From NCBI GenBank assembly GCA_035513055.1, contig DATKCT010000043.1, forward strand, positions 17,459-81,458: a stretch of 64,000 nt of DNA, read 5' to 3'. Source of the stretch: DATKCT01 sp035513055. Its GTDB lineage: Bacteria; Verrucomicrobiota; Verrucomicrobiia; Verrucomicrobiales; DEV007. Shown piece by piece: positions 1 through 7,515 of the stretch (positions are counted from its first letter, which is position 1; each line of letters starts with the position of its first letter). The notes under the pieces were generated by a model that saw only the letters and a program-made list of their open reading frames with translations, was not told where the DNA came from and made no database searches. A program made the position numbers and the translations under genes.

Positions 1-1137
1 TCAGTGCTGGCGGGCCACATTCCGCGCGGAGAATCGGCCGAGATCCGCTTTCGAGCGAAGTATGCCACGGTGGACTTCGCGACTGGGAACCACCGGTTCC
101 TGCGCTTCATCGACAACGACGCGCGCTTTTTTAGCGAGAAGGGTGAAGTGAAGATGGGGCGCGCGTGGTTTCAGCGCCACCGGAAAGCCAGCCAGTTGCA
201 AGCGAGGGCCGACTACCTCGGAGGGGAGGCTTCCCGGCTCGAGGGAGAGGCGGAGGCGGCGCACGGGACTGCTGCGGAAGATTTGCGCAAGCACGCTGAG
301 GCCCTTCGGCGAGAATCGCGGGCGCTGGCGGCCGAAGTCAAGGAGAGCTATCCCGATCTCGAGGATTTCGCGGGCTCCAGCTCGATGCGGTTTGAACTCC
401 GGCCCGAGGCGGAGATCTCTGTTCCCCGCAAAGAGGTCACGGCCTGGGGCGACAACGAGCTTACTTTTAGAGACGCCACGCTGTTGGAGGGTCTCCTGGA
501 GTCCGCTGTGGTTAAGCTTGAAGTGGACGAGATCGATCTGCGGGAATACTTTTCCCGTTCCGAGCATGGCGGGGCGGAGCGGGACGCGGCGGGCGCCGGG
601 ATTTTCCGGCACTTGCCGATGGGCGTCCGGGAGGCATTTGTTCATCACCGGGAGGCTGGGCAAGCTGAGTTTGAAGCGAAGAGGGCGGCCTGGGAGCGCA
701 AGAACCCGGAGAAAGCTTTTCCGGAACCGGCTTACCCGGCCTACGACAAGGTTTATCTGGATGCGCTTCACTTCGAAGGAGGCGGGTCCTCCAAAGAGGA
801 AGAGAAGCACGGGGTCGGAGGGGGCGCCGATGCGGGCGAACCGGGGGGAGAGCATCATCATCCCGTGGTGACGATACCCTACGAGGACATCCGGTTTTTC
901 TCGAGCTACACGCCGAAAAAGAACACGTATTACGCCATCTATTTCACGCTGACGGGCCTGCACGCCCTCCACGTGTTGGGAGGGGCGTTGGTTCTCAGCT
1001 TTTTCCTCTTTTTCGGAAAATCCCTCTACCGAAAGAACCCCGAGCACCTGGCCAACCGCGTGGAGGTGGGAGGGTTATTTTGGCACTTTGTCGATCTGGT
1101 TTGGATTTTTCTCTTTCCGATTCTGTATTTGATGTGA
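1..1137 (+). CDS. coxC: Cytochrome c oxidase subunit III (5'-truncated by window edge)
   Basis: The reading frame is open at the left edge, so the N-terminus and first helices are missing. The last 75 residues carry subunit III hallmarks: a helix with TGLHALHVLGG and a C-terminal helix with WHFVDLVWIFLFPILYLM. Before them lies a hydrophilic stretch of almost 300 residues, rich in Glu, Arg and Ala and probably coiled-coil at about residues 55-115, which ordinary subunit III (about 200 residues) lacks. This looks like a large soluble insertion between membrane helices. The gene heads a run of oxidase and heme A genes in the same direction; subunit I is expected just upstream. The family call is firm and the role of the insert is unknown. 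Confidence 0.85.
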   Translation, partial: SVLAGHIPRGESAEIRFRAKYATVDFATGNHRFLRFIDNDARFFSEKGEVKMGRAWFQRHRKASQLQARADYLGGEASRLEGEAEAAHGTAAEDLRKHAEALRRESRALAAEVKESYPDLEDFAGSSSMRFELRPEAEISVPRKEVTAWGDNELTFRDATLLEGLLESAVVKLEVDEIDLREYFSRSEHGGAERDAAGAGIFRHLPMGVREAFVHHREAGQAEFEAKRAAWERKNPEKAFPEPAYPAYDKVYLDALHFEGGGSSKEEEKHGVGGGADAGEPGGEHHHPVVTIPYEDIRFFSSYTPKKNTYYAIYFTLTGLHALHVLGGALVLSFFLFFGKSLYRKNPEHLANRVEVGGLFWHFVDLVWIFLFPILYLM

Positions 1138-1169
1138 CCTGAGAACTGGTTCTCTGAAGATTTGTCGCC

Positions 1170-1457
1170 ATGGCTGAGACTCCTGAAGAAATCCGCAAGC
1201 ACATCCGGCTGTATTGGGGCGTTGGAATCACGCTGCTGGTGTTTACCGTGGTCACGGTGGTGGTGGCGAAGGTAACGCCGAGCATCACCATCGGATTGTT
1301 GATCGCCACGTTCAAAGCGGGTTTGGTGGCGCTGATTTTCATGCATCTCAACTCGGAGAAGCCGATGATCTACAAGATCATGTTTTTCACGGCCATTTTT
1401 GCGGCCGGCCTGGTGTGGTTATTCATCTGGTCCCTGAAAGATCCTATTGTCCGCTGA
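1170..1457 (+). CDS. Cytochrome c oxidase subunit IV family protein
   Basis: This is a 95-residue membrane protein with three hydrophobic segments (about residues 15-34, 39-60 and 66-88), the size and layout of the small subunit IV of caa3-type oxidases. The signature is the middle helix ending in LIFMHLNSEKP, followed by a third helix. It starts 32 bases after subunit III and stops 4 bases before the next start, so it sits in the same operon. Subunit IV helps assembly or stability of the proton-pumping oxidase and has no catalytic residues. The family assignment rests on context and topology. Confidence 0.85.
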   Translation: MAETPEEIRKHIRLYWGVGITLLVFTVVTVVVAKVTPSITIGLLIATFKAGLVALIFMHLNSEKPMIYKIMFFTAIFAAGLVWLFIWSLKDPIVR

Positions 1458-1461
1458 TCTC

Positions 1462-1665
1462 ATGTCTCTGAAGGGATTTCACATCGTTTTCATCACGGTA
1501 TCGGTTCTGCTGACGCTGGGCTTTTCCTGGTGGTGTCTTTCGATCCCTGAAAGCGGCCGGGAGCCGGTGGTGACGTGGATGGGATACGGGAGCGCAGCCG
1601 GTTGCGTGGCGCTTTTGGTCTACGGCATTTGGTTTGTGCGGAAAGCCCGCAGCATTATAGTCTGA
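1462..1665 (+). CDS. Small two-helix membrane protein in cox operon
   Basis: This is a 67-residue protein with two transmembrane segments (about residues 6-26 and 40-58) joined by a short loop. I chose the ATG at 1462 because it lies 4 bases after the upstream stop; the TTG at 1447 would overlap subunit IV. I do not recognise a named family. Its place between oxidase subunits suggests an assembly or accessory role in the respiratory complex, which is inference from context only. Confidence 0.65.
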   Translation: MSLKGFHIVFITVSVLLTLGFSWWCLSIPESGREPVVTWMGYGSAAGCVALLVYGIWFVRKARSIIV

Positions 1666-1667
1666 CG

Positions 1668-1847
1668 ATGAATTTCTTGCTGGCCTGTCCTGTTTGCTTC
1701 GGAGCGCCTGGTCATCAGACCACGGAAGCGCTGGGCTGGGCCGTATTGTTCATGCTCGGGATCTTGATTCCCGTGCTCGGGGGCTTTCTCAGCTTTATGA
1801 TCTATTTGATTCGCCGGGCCCGAAGATCGGGCGGCGGCGAGCCGTGA
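1668..1847 (+). CDS. Small membrane protein with CPVC motif in cox operon
   Basis: This is a 59-residue protein starting 2 bases after the preceding stop. It has a short N-terminus with the vicinal-type motif ACPVC at residues 6-10, one strong transmembrane helix (about residues 24-48) and a basic tail RRARR. The CxxC pair could bind metal or form a disulfide near the membrane, which would fit copper handling for the oxidase, but nothing in the sequence proves it. The family is not recognised. It is probably co-transcribed with its neighbours. Confidence 0.55.
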   Translation: MNFLLACPVCFGAPGHQTTEALGWAVLFMLGILIPVLGGFLSFMIYLIRRARRSGGGEP

Positions 1848-1872
1848 ATTCGAACCTTCGTTTCTTCGTCCT

Positions 1873-2679
1873 GTGCGCATTATCGACTGGCTGCAAATTG
1901 GCGTAAACGCTTCTGAACATGGCGCTCAGGTAGACGCCATGAACGAGTTTGTACATCTGTTCATGGCCGTGCTCTTCGTGGGATGGTCGGCGTTCATTGC
2001 CGTTGCTTTGATTCGTTTTCACCGGAGCCGGAATCCGAAGGCGGATTATACGGGGGTGAAGTCTCATGCTTCGAGCCATCTGGAAGTGGGGGTCGTGATC
2101 GTCGAGGCGGTATTGCTTTTGGGCTTCGCGTTCCCGTTCTGGAAACAGAGGGTGATGGAGTGGCCTACCGGCCCAGACGTGGTGCATGTCCGGGCCGTGG
2201 GTTATCAGTTCGGATGGTTTTTTCATTACCCAGGTCCGGACGGTCAGTTTGGGCGGGTCGATCCGGATTTCTACGCGACGCATCCGGTGGCGCTGGATAT
2301 GGAGGATCCGGGCTCGAAGGACGACATCGTGGTTCCGGGAACGCTCACCATTCCTGTGAACCGGCCCTGCGTCATCGATGTGACCTCGAAGGACGTCATT
2401 CACAATCTCGCCATCGTGCCGATGCGGATCGCGCAGGACGCCTTTCCTGGGCAGGAGGTTCCGATGTGGTTTACGCCGACGAAGAAGAGCGTGGAGGGGC
2501 CGTGGGAGATCATTTGCGGCCAGCTTTGCGGCGCCGGGCATTCTCAAATGAAGGGCTTCATCGAGGTGATTTCCCAGGAGGATTGGGAGAAATGGTTGGA
2601 AGAAAGAACTCCCAAACCCGCGACTCCAGAGGCAGAGGTCACCGTAGCAAATGCAGCCGGGAATCCGTTGGAGGAATGA
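1873..2679 (+). CDS. coxB: Cytochrome c oxidase subunit II (CuA subunit)
   Basis: Subunit II accepts electrons from cytochrome c through its CuA centre and passes them to subunit I. The complete CuA ligand set is present: the His in VIHNL, then CGQLCGAGHSQMKG, which supplies two Cys, a His and a Met. Two N-terminal transmembrane helices (about residues 24-46 and 70-88) anchor the periplasmic cupredoxin domain. The start is a GTG at 1873, and an internal ATG at 1939 is possible. No C-terminal cytochrome c domain is fused, unlike classic caa3 subunit II. It overlaps nothing and is followed closely by ctaA. Confidence 0.93.
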   Translation: MRIIDWLQIGVNASEHGAQVDAMNEFVHLFMAVLFVGWSAFIAVALIRFHRSRNPKADYTGVKSHASSHLEVGVVIVEAVLLLGFAFPFWKQRVMEWPTGPDVVHVRAVGYQFGWFFHYPGPDGQFGRVDPDFYATHPVALDMEDPGSKDDIVVPGTLTIPVNRPCVIDVTSKDVIHNLAIVPMRIAQDAFPGQEVPMWFTPTKKSVEGPWEIICGQLCGAGHSQMKGFIEVISQEDWEKWLEERTPKPATPEAEVTVANAAGNPLEE

Positions 2680-2728
2680 GGCGCGCCTGCCTCGGCGGAC
2701 CGGTACCGGATCCACGGGGAAGGAGCTG

Positions 2729-3727
2729 ATGAGAGATCAAGGTCATCGGAAGGGACTCTATCGCTTGGCCGTCCTGGCGGCGGTGTGGGGAGTCATTTTG
2801 ATCAAATGGGGCGCCGTGGTGACGACGGAGAACGCTGGGATGGCGTTTCCGGACTGGCCGCTCAGCAATGGCTCCGTGAATCCGGAGGGTTGGCTCGAGG
2901 TCTGGCCCCTGTTTCTCGAGCATGGGCACCGGATCCTCGGCGCTGGGATGGGAGTCTTGAGCATCCTTCTCGTGGCTTGGGCTTGGTTCTCGAAAAGCAG
3001 CCGGTTGGTGCTGGGTTTGACCATCGCGGCGCTGGCCGCCGTGATCCTCCAAGGCGTCATGGGGGGGATTCGGGTTTTGCGGATTTCGGATGGATGCGCC
3101 ATTTTCCACGGCGTCTTCGCCCAGGTCTTCTTTTGTTTGCTGCTGCTCATCGTGATGGCGACGGCGCCGGGTTGGCCTGAGGGCAATCGTTTGTATCCGG
3201 CTGAAAGGATAAGTGGTCTGCGCGGCAGAACCCTGCTTTTGCTCGGGGCGGTGGGGGTGCAGCTTTTTCTTGGAGCCGGCGCGCGCCATTTGCACCGGAC
3301 GGGGCTGGTGGCGACGGATTATCCGACGATGAATGGAGCGTGGCTTCCCTCGTTGGAGTATCCCGAGGTGGCTTTCCACTTCCTGCATCGCTGGTGGGCG
3401 TTTGCTGTGTTGGCGGCAGCGGTGGGTTGTGTCGAGTTTCTCCGGCGCCCCGGAGACGAACGGGCCTTTCGACGGACGGCGGCGACGGCGCTCGTGCTGA
3501 TCGTGGCGCAGATGCTTTTCGGTATCGGCGTGGTGCTCATGGGGACGGCGGAATCGAAGAACCTGTGGGTAACGACTCTCCACGTCTTGAACGGGTTGGC
3601 CGTTCTGGCTGCGGCTTTTGTCTTGTGTGTGCAGAGCATGAGGGCGGTTCCTCGAGGCCCGCTGCTGGCCGGTTCCGGAGAAACAAAGAGGCGAGATGGA
3701 AAGGGCGTCCCGGAGGCGGCGGCTTGA
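2729..3727 (+). CDS. ctaA: Heme A synthase (CtaA/Cox15)
   Basis: The enzyme oxidises the C8 methyl of heme O to the formyl group of heme A in the membrane. About eight transmembrane helices are visible, and all four family histidine sites are present: EHGHR, FHGVFAQ, FLHRWWA and TLHVLNG. I chose the ATG at 2729 because AGGAG at 2721-2725 precedes it; a longer frame from 2651 would overlap coxB and add a non-hydrophobic leader. The N-terminal loop has GMAFPDWP without the cysteine pair of Bacillus-type CtaA. The gene product feeds the oxidase encoded just upstream. Confidence 0.92.
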   Translation: MRDQGHRKGLYRLAVLAAVWGVILIKWGAVVTTENAGMAFPDWPLSNGSVNPEGWLEVWPLFLEHGHRILGAGMGVLSILLVAWAWFSKSSRLVLGLTIAALAAVILQGVMGGIRVLRISDGCAIFHGVFAQVFFCLLLLIVMATAPGWPEGNRLYPAERISGLRGRTLLLLGAVGVQLFLGAGARHLHRTGLVATDYPTMNGAWLPSLEYPEVAFHFLHRWWAFAVLAAAVGCVEFLRRPGDERAFRRTAATALVLIVAQMLFGIGVVLMGTAESKNLWVTTLHVLNGLAVLAAAFVLCVQSMRAVPRGPLLAGSGETKRRDGKGVPEAAA

Positions 3728-3735
3728 ACACGGGG

Positions 3736-4641
3736 ATGACGGCGATGAAGTTGCGAGCGATGGACGGTGCGGACAGTGCGGGAATCTCGCGCGGGGATTT
3801 GGTCGAGCTGACCAAGGCGCGCCTGAGTCTGCTGGTGGTGATTACGGCCTTGGCCGGTTATTTGCTGGCGGCGCGTCAGGGTGGTTTCGACGGGTGGATT
3901 CTTCTGCACATGCTCCTGGGGACGACGCTGGCGGCCTTTGCCTCCGGAGTGTTCAATCAGATCCTTGAAGCGGATGCGGATGCCCTGATGCGGAGAACCT
4001 CGAACCGGCCCCTCCCGGCGCGACGCGTGAACCCGACTCTGGCGTTTGCCATCGGTTGGTTTCTGGCGGCGATCGGACTCGTTCACCTGCTGATCAAGGT
4101 GAATTCGGCGGCGGCTCTCCTGACGGCGGCGACCCTGGCGATTTACATTTTCGTCTATACGCCGCTCAAGCGGGTGTCGAGTTTGAACACTCTGGTAGGG
4201 GCCGCAGCCGGAGCGCTTCCTCCCTTGGTGGGTTGGACCGCGGGCGGCGGAAGCCTGACCGGATACGAGGCGACGTTTCTTTTCGCGCTGTTGTTTCTGT
4301 GGCAGTTGCCGCATTTCCTGGCGATCAACTGGATCTACCGGGAGGAATACGAGAGGGCCGGTTTCGTGATGTGGTCAAATGGGGATGCGGCCGGGACGCG
4401 GACGGCGCGGTTGATGGTTTTCTTCAGCCTGCTTTTGGCGGGATTGATGCTGGTTCCGGCGGCACAGGGATTCGCTGCGCCCTGGTTTGCGGTGGCCGGG
4501 CTGCTCTTGACGGGGTGGCTGGTATTCTTGGCGCTGCGGTTTATGCGCTCGAGACGAAAAGAAGACGCCAGGGCGGTATTTCTCTACACACTGTTGCTCT
4601 TACCGGCTTGCTTGCTGATTCTGCTGGCGGCTTGGCGATAA
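3736..4641 (+). CDS. ctaB: Heme O synthase (protoheme IX farnesyltransferase)
   Basis: This UbiA-superfamily membrane enzyme adds the farnesyl tail to heme B, giving heme O, the substrate of CtaA. The signature prenyl-diphosphate site begins NQILEADAD and runs into RRTSNRPLPARR; the second Asp-rich region is less sharp here. About eight to nine hydrophobic helices and a length of 301 residues match the family. The ATG at 3736 is used; ATG 3745 is an alternative. It follows ctaA after 8 bases, so the two heme A genes are adjacent and probably co-translated. Confidence 0.92.
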   Translation: MTAMKLRAMDGADSAGISRGDLVELTKARLSLLVVITALAGYLLAARQGGFDGWILLHMLLGTTLAAFASGVFNQILEADADALMRRTSNRPLPARRVNPTLAFAIGWFLAAIGLVHLLIKVNSAAALLTAATLAIYIFVYTPLKRVSSLNTLVGAAAGALPPLVGWTAGGGSLTGYEATFLFALLFLWQLPHFLAINWIYREEYERAGFVMWSNGDAAGTRTARLMVFFSLLLAGLMLVPAAQGFAAPWFAVAGLLLTGWLVFLALRFMRSRRKEDARAVFLYTLLLLPACLLILLAAWR

Positions 4642-4665
4642 CAACCGGCGCAAGCGCATTTGATT

Positions 4666-5364
4666 ATGGACGGAGAACGAAAAAAAATCATCGGCATCTG
4701 GGCCACGGTTGGCTTGATCATTGTGTTGATTATTGCAGGAGGTCTGTTGGTGCCGCAGGCTTACCGCAAGTATGAGAAGAGCGCCGGGCGGACGTTGCCG
4801 AACATCCAGGCGCTGGAACGGGATCTCGAAGTGGTGGAACAGAGCGGACGGACGGCGCATCTGGGGGATTTACGAGGGAAGATCTGGGTAGTCGGCTACG
4901 TTTTCACGACCTGTCCAGGCGGTTGCTTGGGGTTGACTCAAGAGATGGCGAGCTTGCAGAAGGAATTCGCCGGAGATCCGGATCTGCATTTTGTATCGGT
5001 GAGCGTGGATCCGGAGCACGACCGGCCAGAAGTGTTGCGGGAATGGACCTCGCGGAGCGGAGTCGGAGGAGAGAACTGGTGGTTTGTGACCGGGGATGCC
5101 AAGGAGGTGCGCAATTACATGGCCAAGTATTTCCGTTTTCCGGTGACGGAGAACACCGACCCTGAGGCGGTGGCGCAGCAGGGGCGCTGGGCGCACGACA
5201 CCCGGTTGGTATTGGTGGACCGGCGCGGGATGATCCGTGGATACTACGACGTGCTCAATGTCCGCAGCGGGGACATTTACCGGAAGCAGTTGCTGGAGGA
5301 TATCGCGCTGCTCAAGGCGGAACCCATGCCCAAGGACCTCGAGAAAAGCGAGGCCGGCTTATGA
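4666..5364 (+). CDS. SCO1/SenC-type copper chaperone
   Basis: SCO proteins deliver copper to the CuA site of subunit II. This 232-residue protein has an N-terminal membrane anchor (about residues 8-30) and a thioredoxin-fold domain with TTCPGGC, which supplies the two copper-binding cysteines. The distal copper ligand is probably the His in WAHDTRL. The ATG at 4666 is preferred over a TTG two codons earlier. Its stop overlaps the start of the next gene by 4 bases, which implies translational coupling. Confidence 0.9.
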   Translation: MDGERKKIIGIWATVGLIIVLIIAGGLLVPQAYRKYEKSAGRTLPNIQALERDLEVVEQSGRTAHLGDLRGKIWVVGYVFTTCPGGCLGLTQEMASLQKEFAGDPDLHFVSVSVDPEHDRPEVLREWTSRSGVGGENWWFVTGDAKEVRNYMAKYFRFPVTENTDPEAVAQQGRWAHDTRLVLVDRRGMIRGYYDVLNVRSGDIYRKQLLEDIALLKAEPMPKDLEKSEAGL

Positions 5365-5867
5365 CCTCGGACCTGGCTGTCGATTTCAGCCGAGTTCCCT
5401 CGTGGGTATTCGAATTGCCGCCGGTCAACGCCAGCCTGAACGGAGTCGCGACAGTGCTGCTGGCGACTGGTTGGATCCTTATCCGGAGCGGGAGAAAAAC
5501 GGCGCACGCGCGGTGCATGGTTGGAGCGTTGATTGTATCGGCCGCTTTTCTCGCTTGTTATCTGGTCTACCACTTTCAACTGCATCACCACGCCGGCGAT
5601 GGTTCGATCCGTTTTACTCAGGAAGGTCCGGTGCGCGGGATCTACTTTTTCATTTTGCTGACCCACGTGGTGTTGGCGATCGTGAATGTGCCATTGATCG
5701 TGCTGACGGTATGGGCGGCGGCGCGGGGGAATTTCACCCGGCATCGCAAGCTGGCGCGATGGACATGGCCGAGCTGGTTTTACGTGTCGGTGACCGGGGT
5801 GATCGTTTACTTCATGCTCTATCATTGGTTCCCATCGGAGATGTTGGAGCATATCCCGGGGCGTTGA
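5361..5867 (+). CDS. DUF420 family membrane protein (CtaM-like)
   Basis: This is a 168-residue protein with four hydrophobic segments and histidine-rich loops (FQLHHHAG, RHRKLARW). DUF420 proteins sit in cytochrome oxidase clusters and are linked to oxidase maturation in Bacillus and Staphylococcus (YozB/CtaM). The start ATG overlaps the SCO gene stop as ATGA. It is the last gene of the oxidase operon; the next gene is convergent. The family assignment is by pattern and context, and the molecular role is not settled. Confidence 0.82.
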   Translation: MTSDLAVDFSRVPSWVFELPPVNASLNGVATVLLATGWILIRSGRKTAHARCMVGALIVSAAFLACYLVYHFQLHHHAGDGSIRFTQEGPVRGIYFFILLTHVVLAIVNVPLIVLTVWAAARGNFTRHRKLARWTWPSWFYVSVTGVIVYFMLYHWFPSEMLEHIPGR

Positions 5868-5990
5868 CGGGCGCCCGGCGACGCTGTGGGATTGCCTGTC
5901 GGTCCCGAACGTCAATTCGCTCCCTCAACAGCCCCTGAAGGCGAAACCGCGCATGGATTGTCCGGGCTTCCGCGCTTTCGCGGGGCGTGG

Positions 5991-6815
5991 TCAGGAGAGA
6001 CCGTCCGGCGAGCCGGCGGTGCGGAAGCCCGGATGTTGAGAGAGGAAGCGGGCGGGATTGCCGTAGAGCACGGCGTCGATGCGTTCGGAGGCCCAACCGC
6101 GGCGGCGCATTTCCATGGCGGCCTTGACCACGGCGAGGGGGTCGCTGATGCCCCAATCGCAGGCTGAGTTGAGCCAGATGCGATCGTGGCCGTGCACCTC
6201 GAGGATGTCAATGGCGCGCGCGGGAGTGCATTTGGACTCCGGGTAGAGAGTGATGCCGGCCCAGAATCCGCGGTCGAGCACGAGGGAGACGGTATGTTCT
6301 TCGACGTGGTCGATGATGACGCGTTCCGGTTGAACGCCGGGGTGATTGGCCAGGGCGTCGACGATAAGGCGGGTGCCCTTGAGCTTGTCTTCGAGGTGAG
6401 GCGTGTGGACGAGAATGAGTCGTTGATGCTGCTGCGCAAGTTCGATGTGATTTTCGAGAACGGTGAGTTCGTTGCGGCTGTTTTTGTTCAGACCGATCTC
6501 TCCGATGCCGAGGACGTTGGGTTCGTCGAGAAACCCGGGAATGATGGAGAGGACTTCTGCGGCGAGGACGAGGTCTTCGGCTTCCTTGGGATTGATGCAG
6601 AGCCAGGAGAAGTGGGGTAATCCGAACTTGGCGGCTCGTTGGGGCTCGAACTGGGTGATTTGGCGGAAGTAATCATAGAATCCCTGGACCGATCCGCGAT
6701 CGAAGCCGGCCCAGAACGCGGGTTCGCAGACGGCTTCGCAGCCAGCGGCGACCATGGACAGGTAGTCGTCGGTGATCCGGCTGACCATGTGGGCGTGGGG
6801 TTCGATGTAGCGCAT
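5991..6815 (-). CDS. TatD-family metal hydrolase of the EboB type
   Basis: This 274-residue protein looks like an amidohydrolase/TatD barrel. The N-terminus has the metal-binding EPHAHM (HxH) and then the phrases MVSRITDDY and EPAFWAGF, which I recognise from EboB-like proteins of the eboABCDEF cluster. Further metal or active-site candidates are GEIGLN, LVHTPH, IIDHVEEH and the Asp in SACDWG. In cyanobacteria and other bacteria Ebo genes are linked to export of scytonemin-type or other metabolites, but no other ebo genes flank this copy. It stands alone, convergent to the oxidase operon. The EboB call is from memory of the family pattern. Confidence 0.75.
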   Translation of the reverse strand: MRYIEPHAHMVSRITDDYLSMVAAGCEAVCEPAFWAGFDRGSVQGFYDYFRQITQFEPQRAAKFGLPHFSWLCINPKEAEDLVLAAEVLSIIPGFLDEPNVLGIGEIGLNKNSRNELTVLENHIELAQQHQRLILVHTPHLEDKLKGTRLIVDALANHPGVQPERVIIDHVEEHTVSLVLDRGFWAGITLYPESKCTPARAIDILEVHGHDRIWLNSACDWGISDPLAVVKAAMEMRRRGWASERIDAVLYGNPARFLSQHPGFRTAGSPDGLS

Positions 6816-6835
6816 GACCGCAAGCTAATGTGGTG

Positions 6836-7038
6836 TTTGCAGAATACGTAGACAAAACAGGTATTGTGATCTTTAGAAAACTTGTTCGCTGCGCTCGATG
6901 TTTTTTTAAGAATCGCGGCCCTCTTTTCTCATTTCTGCGTTGCTCGCCGGTCGCTGAGCTGGCTCAACTCCCTTCTCACGCCTTGAACTGGAAAAAGATT
7001 ACTTGCGAGTTTTGCCCGCCTATTTCGCAAACGCCACA
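6836..7038 (+). repeat. AT-richer intergenic block, possible dispersed repeat
   Basis: About 200 bases between two minus-strand genes show clearly lower GC than their surroundings, a T7 tract near 6901-6907 and no convincing reading frame. The sequence contains related words such as TCGCTGCGCTCGA and GCGTTGCTCGCCGGTCGCTGAGC. It resembles the kind of intergenic element that recurs across a genome, but only one copy lies in this window, so the repeat idea is untested. Confidence 0.25.
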
Positions 7039-7323
7039 CTAGGAAACGGAAGGATCCCAGGCGCCAGCGGCCCCTTTGGTGTGTGCGGCGGGTATGGGAT
7101 CGGCGGTGGGATCGCTGAAGGCTTCGAGGACGCGGCGGGCGCGGTCATGGGGCGGGCCCGGGGCGCTCAATTCCGCGAGGGCCTTATGCAAGGCTCCGAT
7201 TCGGTAATCGGCTTCCTCGCCATGGCGTCCGGCGCGGTCGAGAAAGGCGGCAAGATCGATGACCTTGGCGCGCGCGTCGAGGAATCCCAAGTCGACGAGC
7301 TGATGTGATGGGGATTGACTCAC
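7039..7323 (-). CDS. Small conserved-looking soluble protein, unknown function
   Basis: This is a 94-residue protein with an evenly charged, helix-rich composition (VDLGFLDARAKVIDLAAFL near the N-terminus, then RARRVLEAFSDPT). I chose the GTG at 7323, giving MSQSPSHQLVDLG, because the residues before it in the open frame look unlike protein. It is divergent from the helicase gene and lies downstream of nothing obvious. The compact composition and codon use look genuine. I recall similar small proteins in Verrucomicrobia but cannot name a family. Confidence 0.55.
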   Translation of the reverse strand: MSQSPSHQLVDLGFLDARAKVIDLAAFLDRAGRHGEEADYRIGALHKALAELSAPGPPHDRARRVLEAFSDPTADPIPAAHTKGAAGAWDPSVS

Positions 7324-7515
7324 GAGGGAGAATGTAGGGCATCGGCTGGTGGTTGGCAACGCGAGGGCGACAGGCGACGGCGCCGCGCCGGAGGTGTTGG
7401 AGAAACGGGGAAAGCATCTGAAAACGTGGAAAAGGAGGGGTGGGATCGTCCGCTTGACGGTGGGGGAAGCCTCGCCTAATGCACGTGGTGCGCCGGGACC
7501 GGCGAATCATTGCCT

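Noticed and set aside
1..1047. Long minus-strand frame opposite subunit III
   Set aside because: It mirrors the codon pattern of the oxidase gene, has no recognisable domains and is rich in Arg/Pro/Leu, typical of an antisense shadow in GC-rich DNA.
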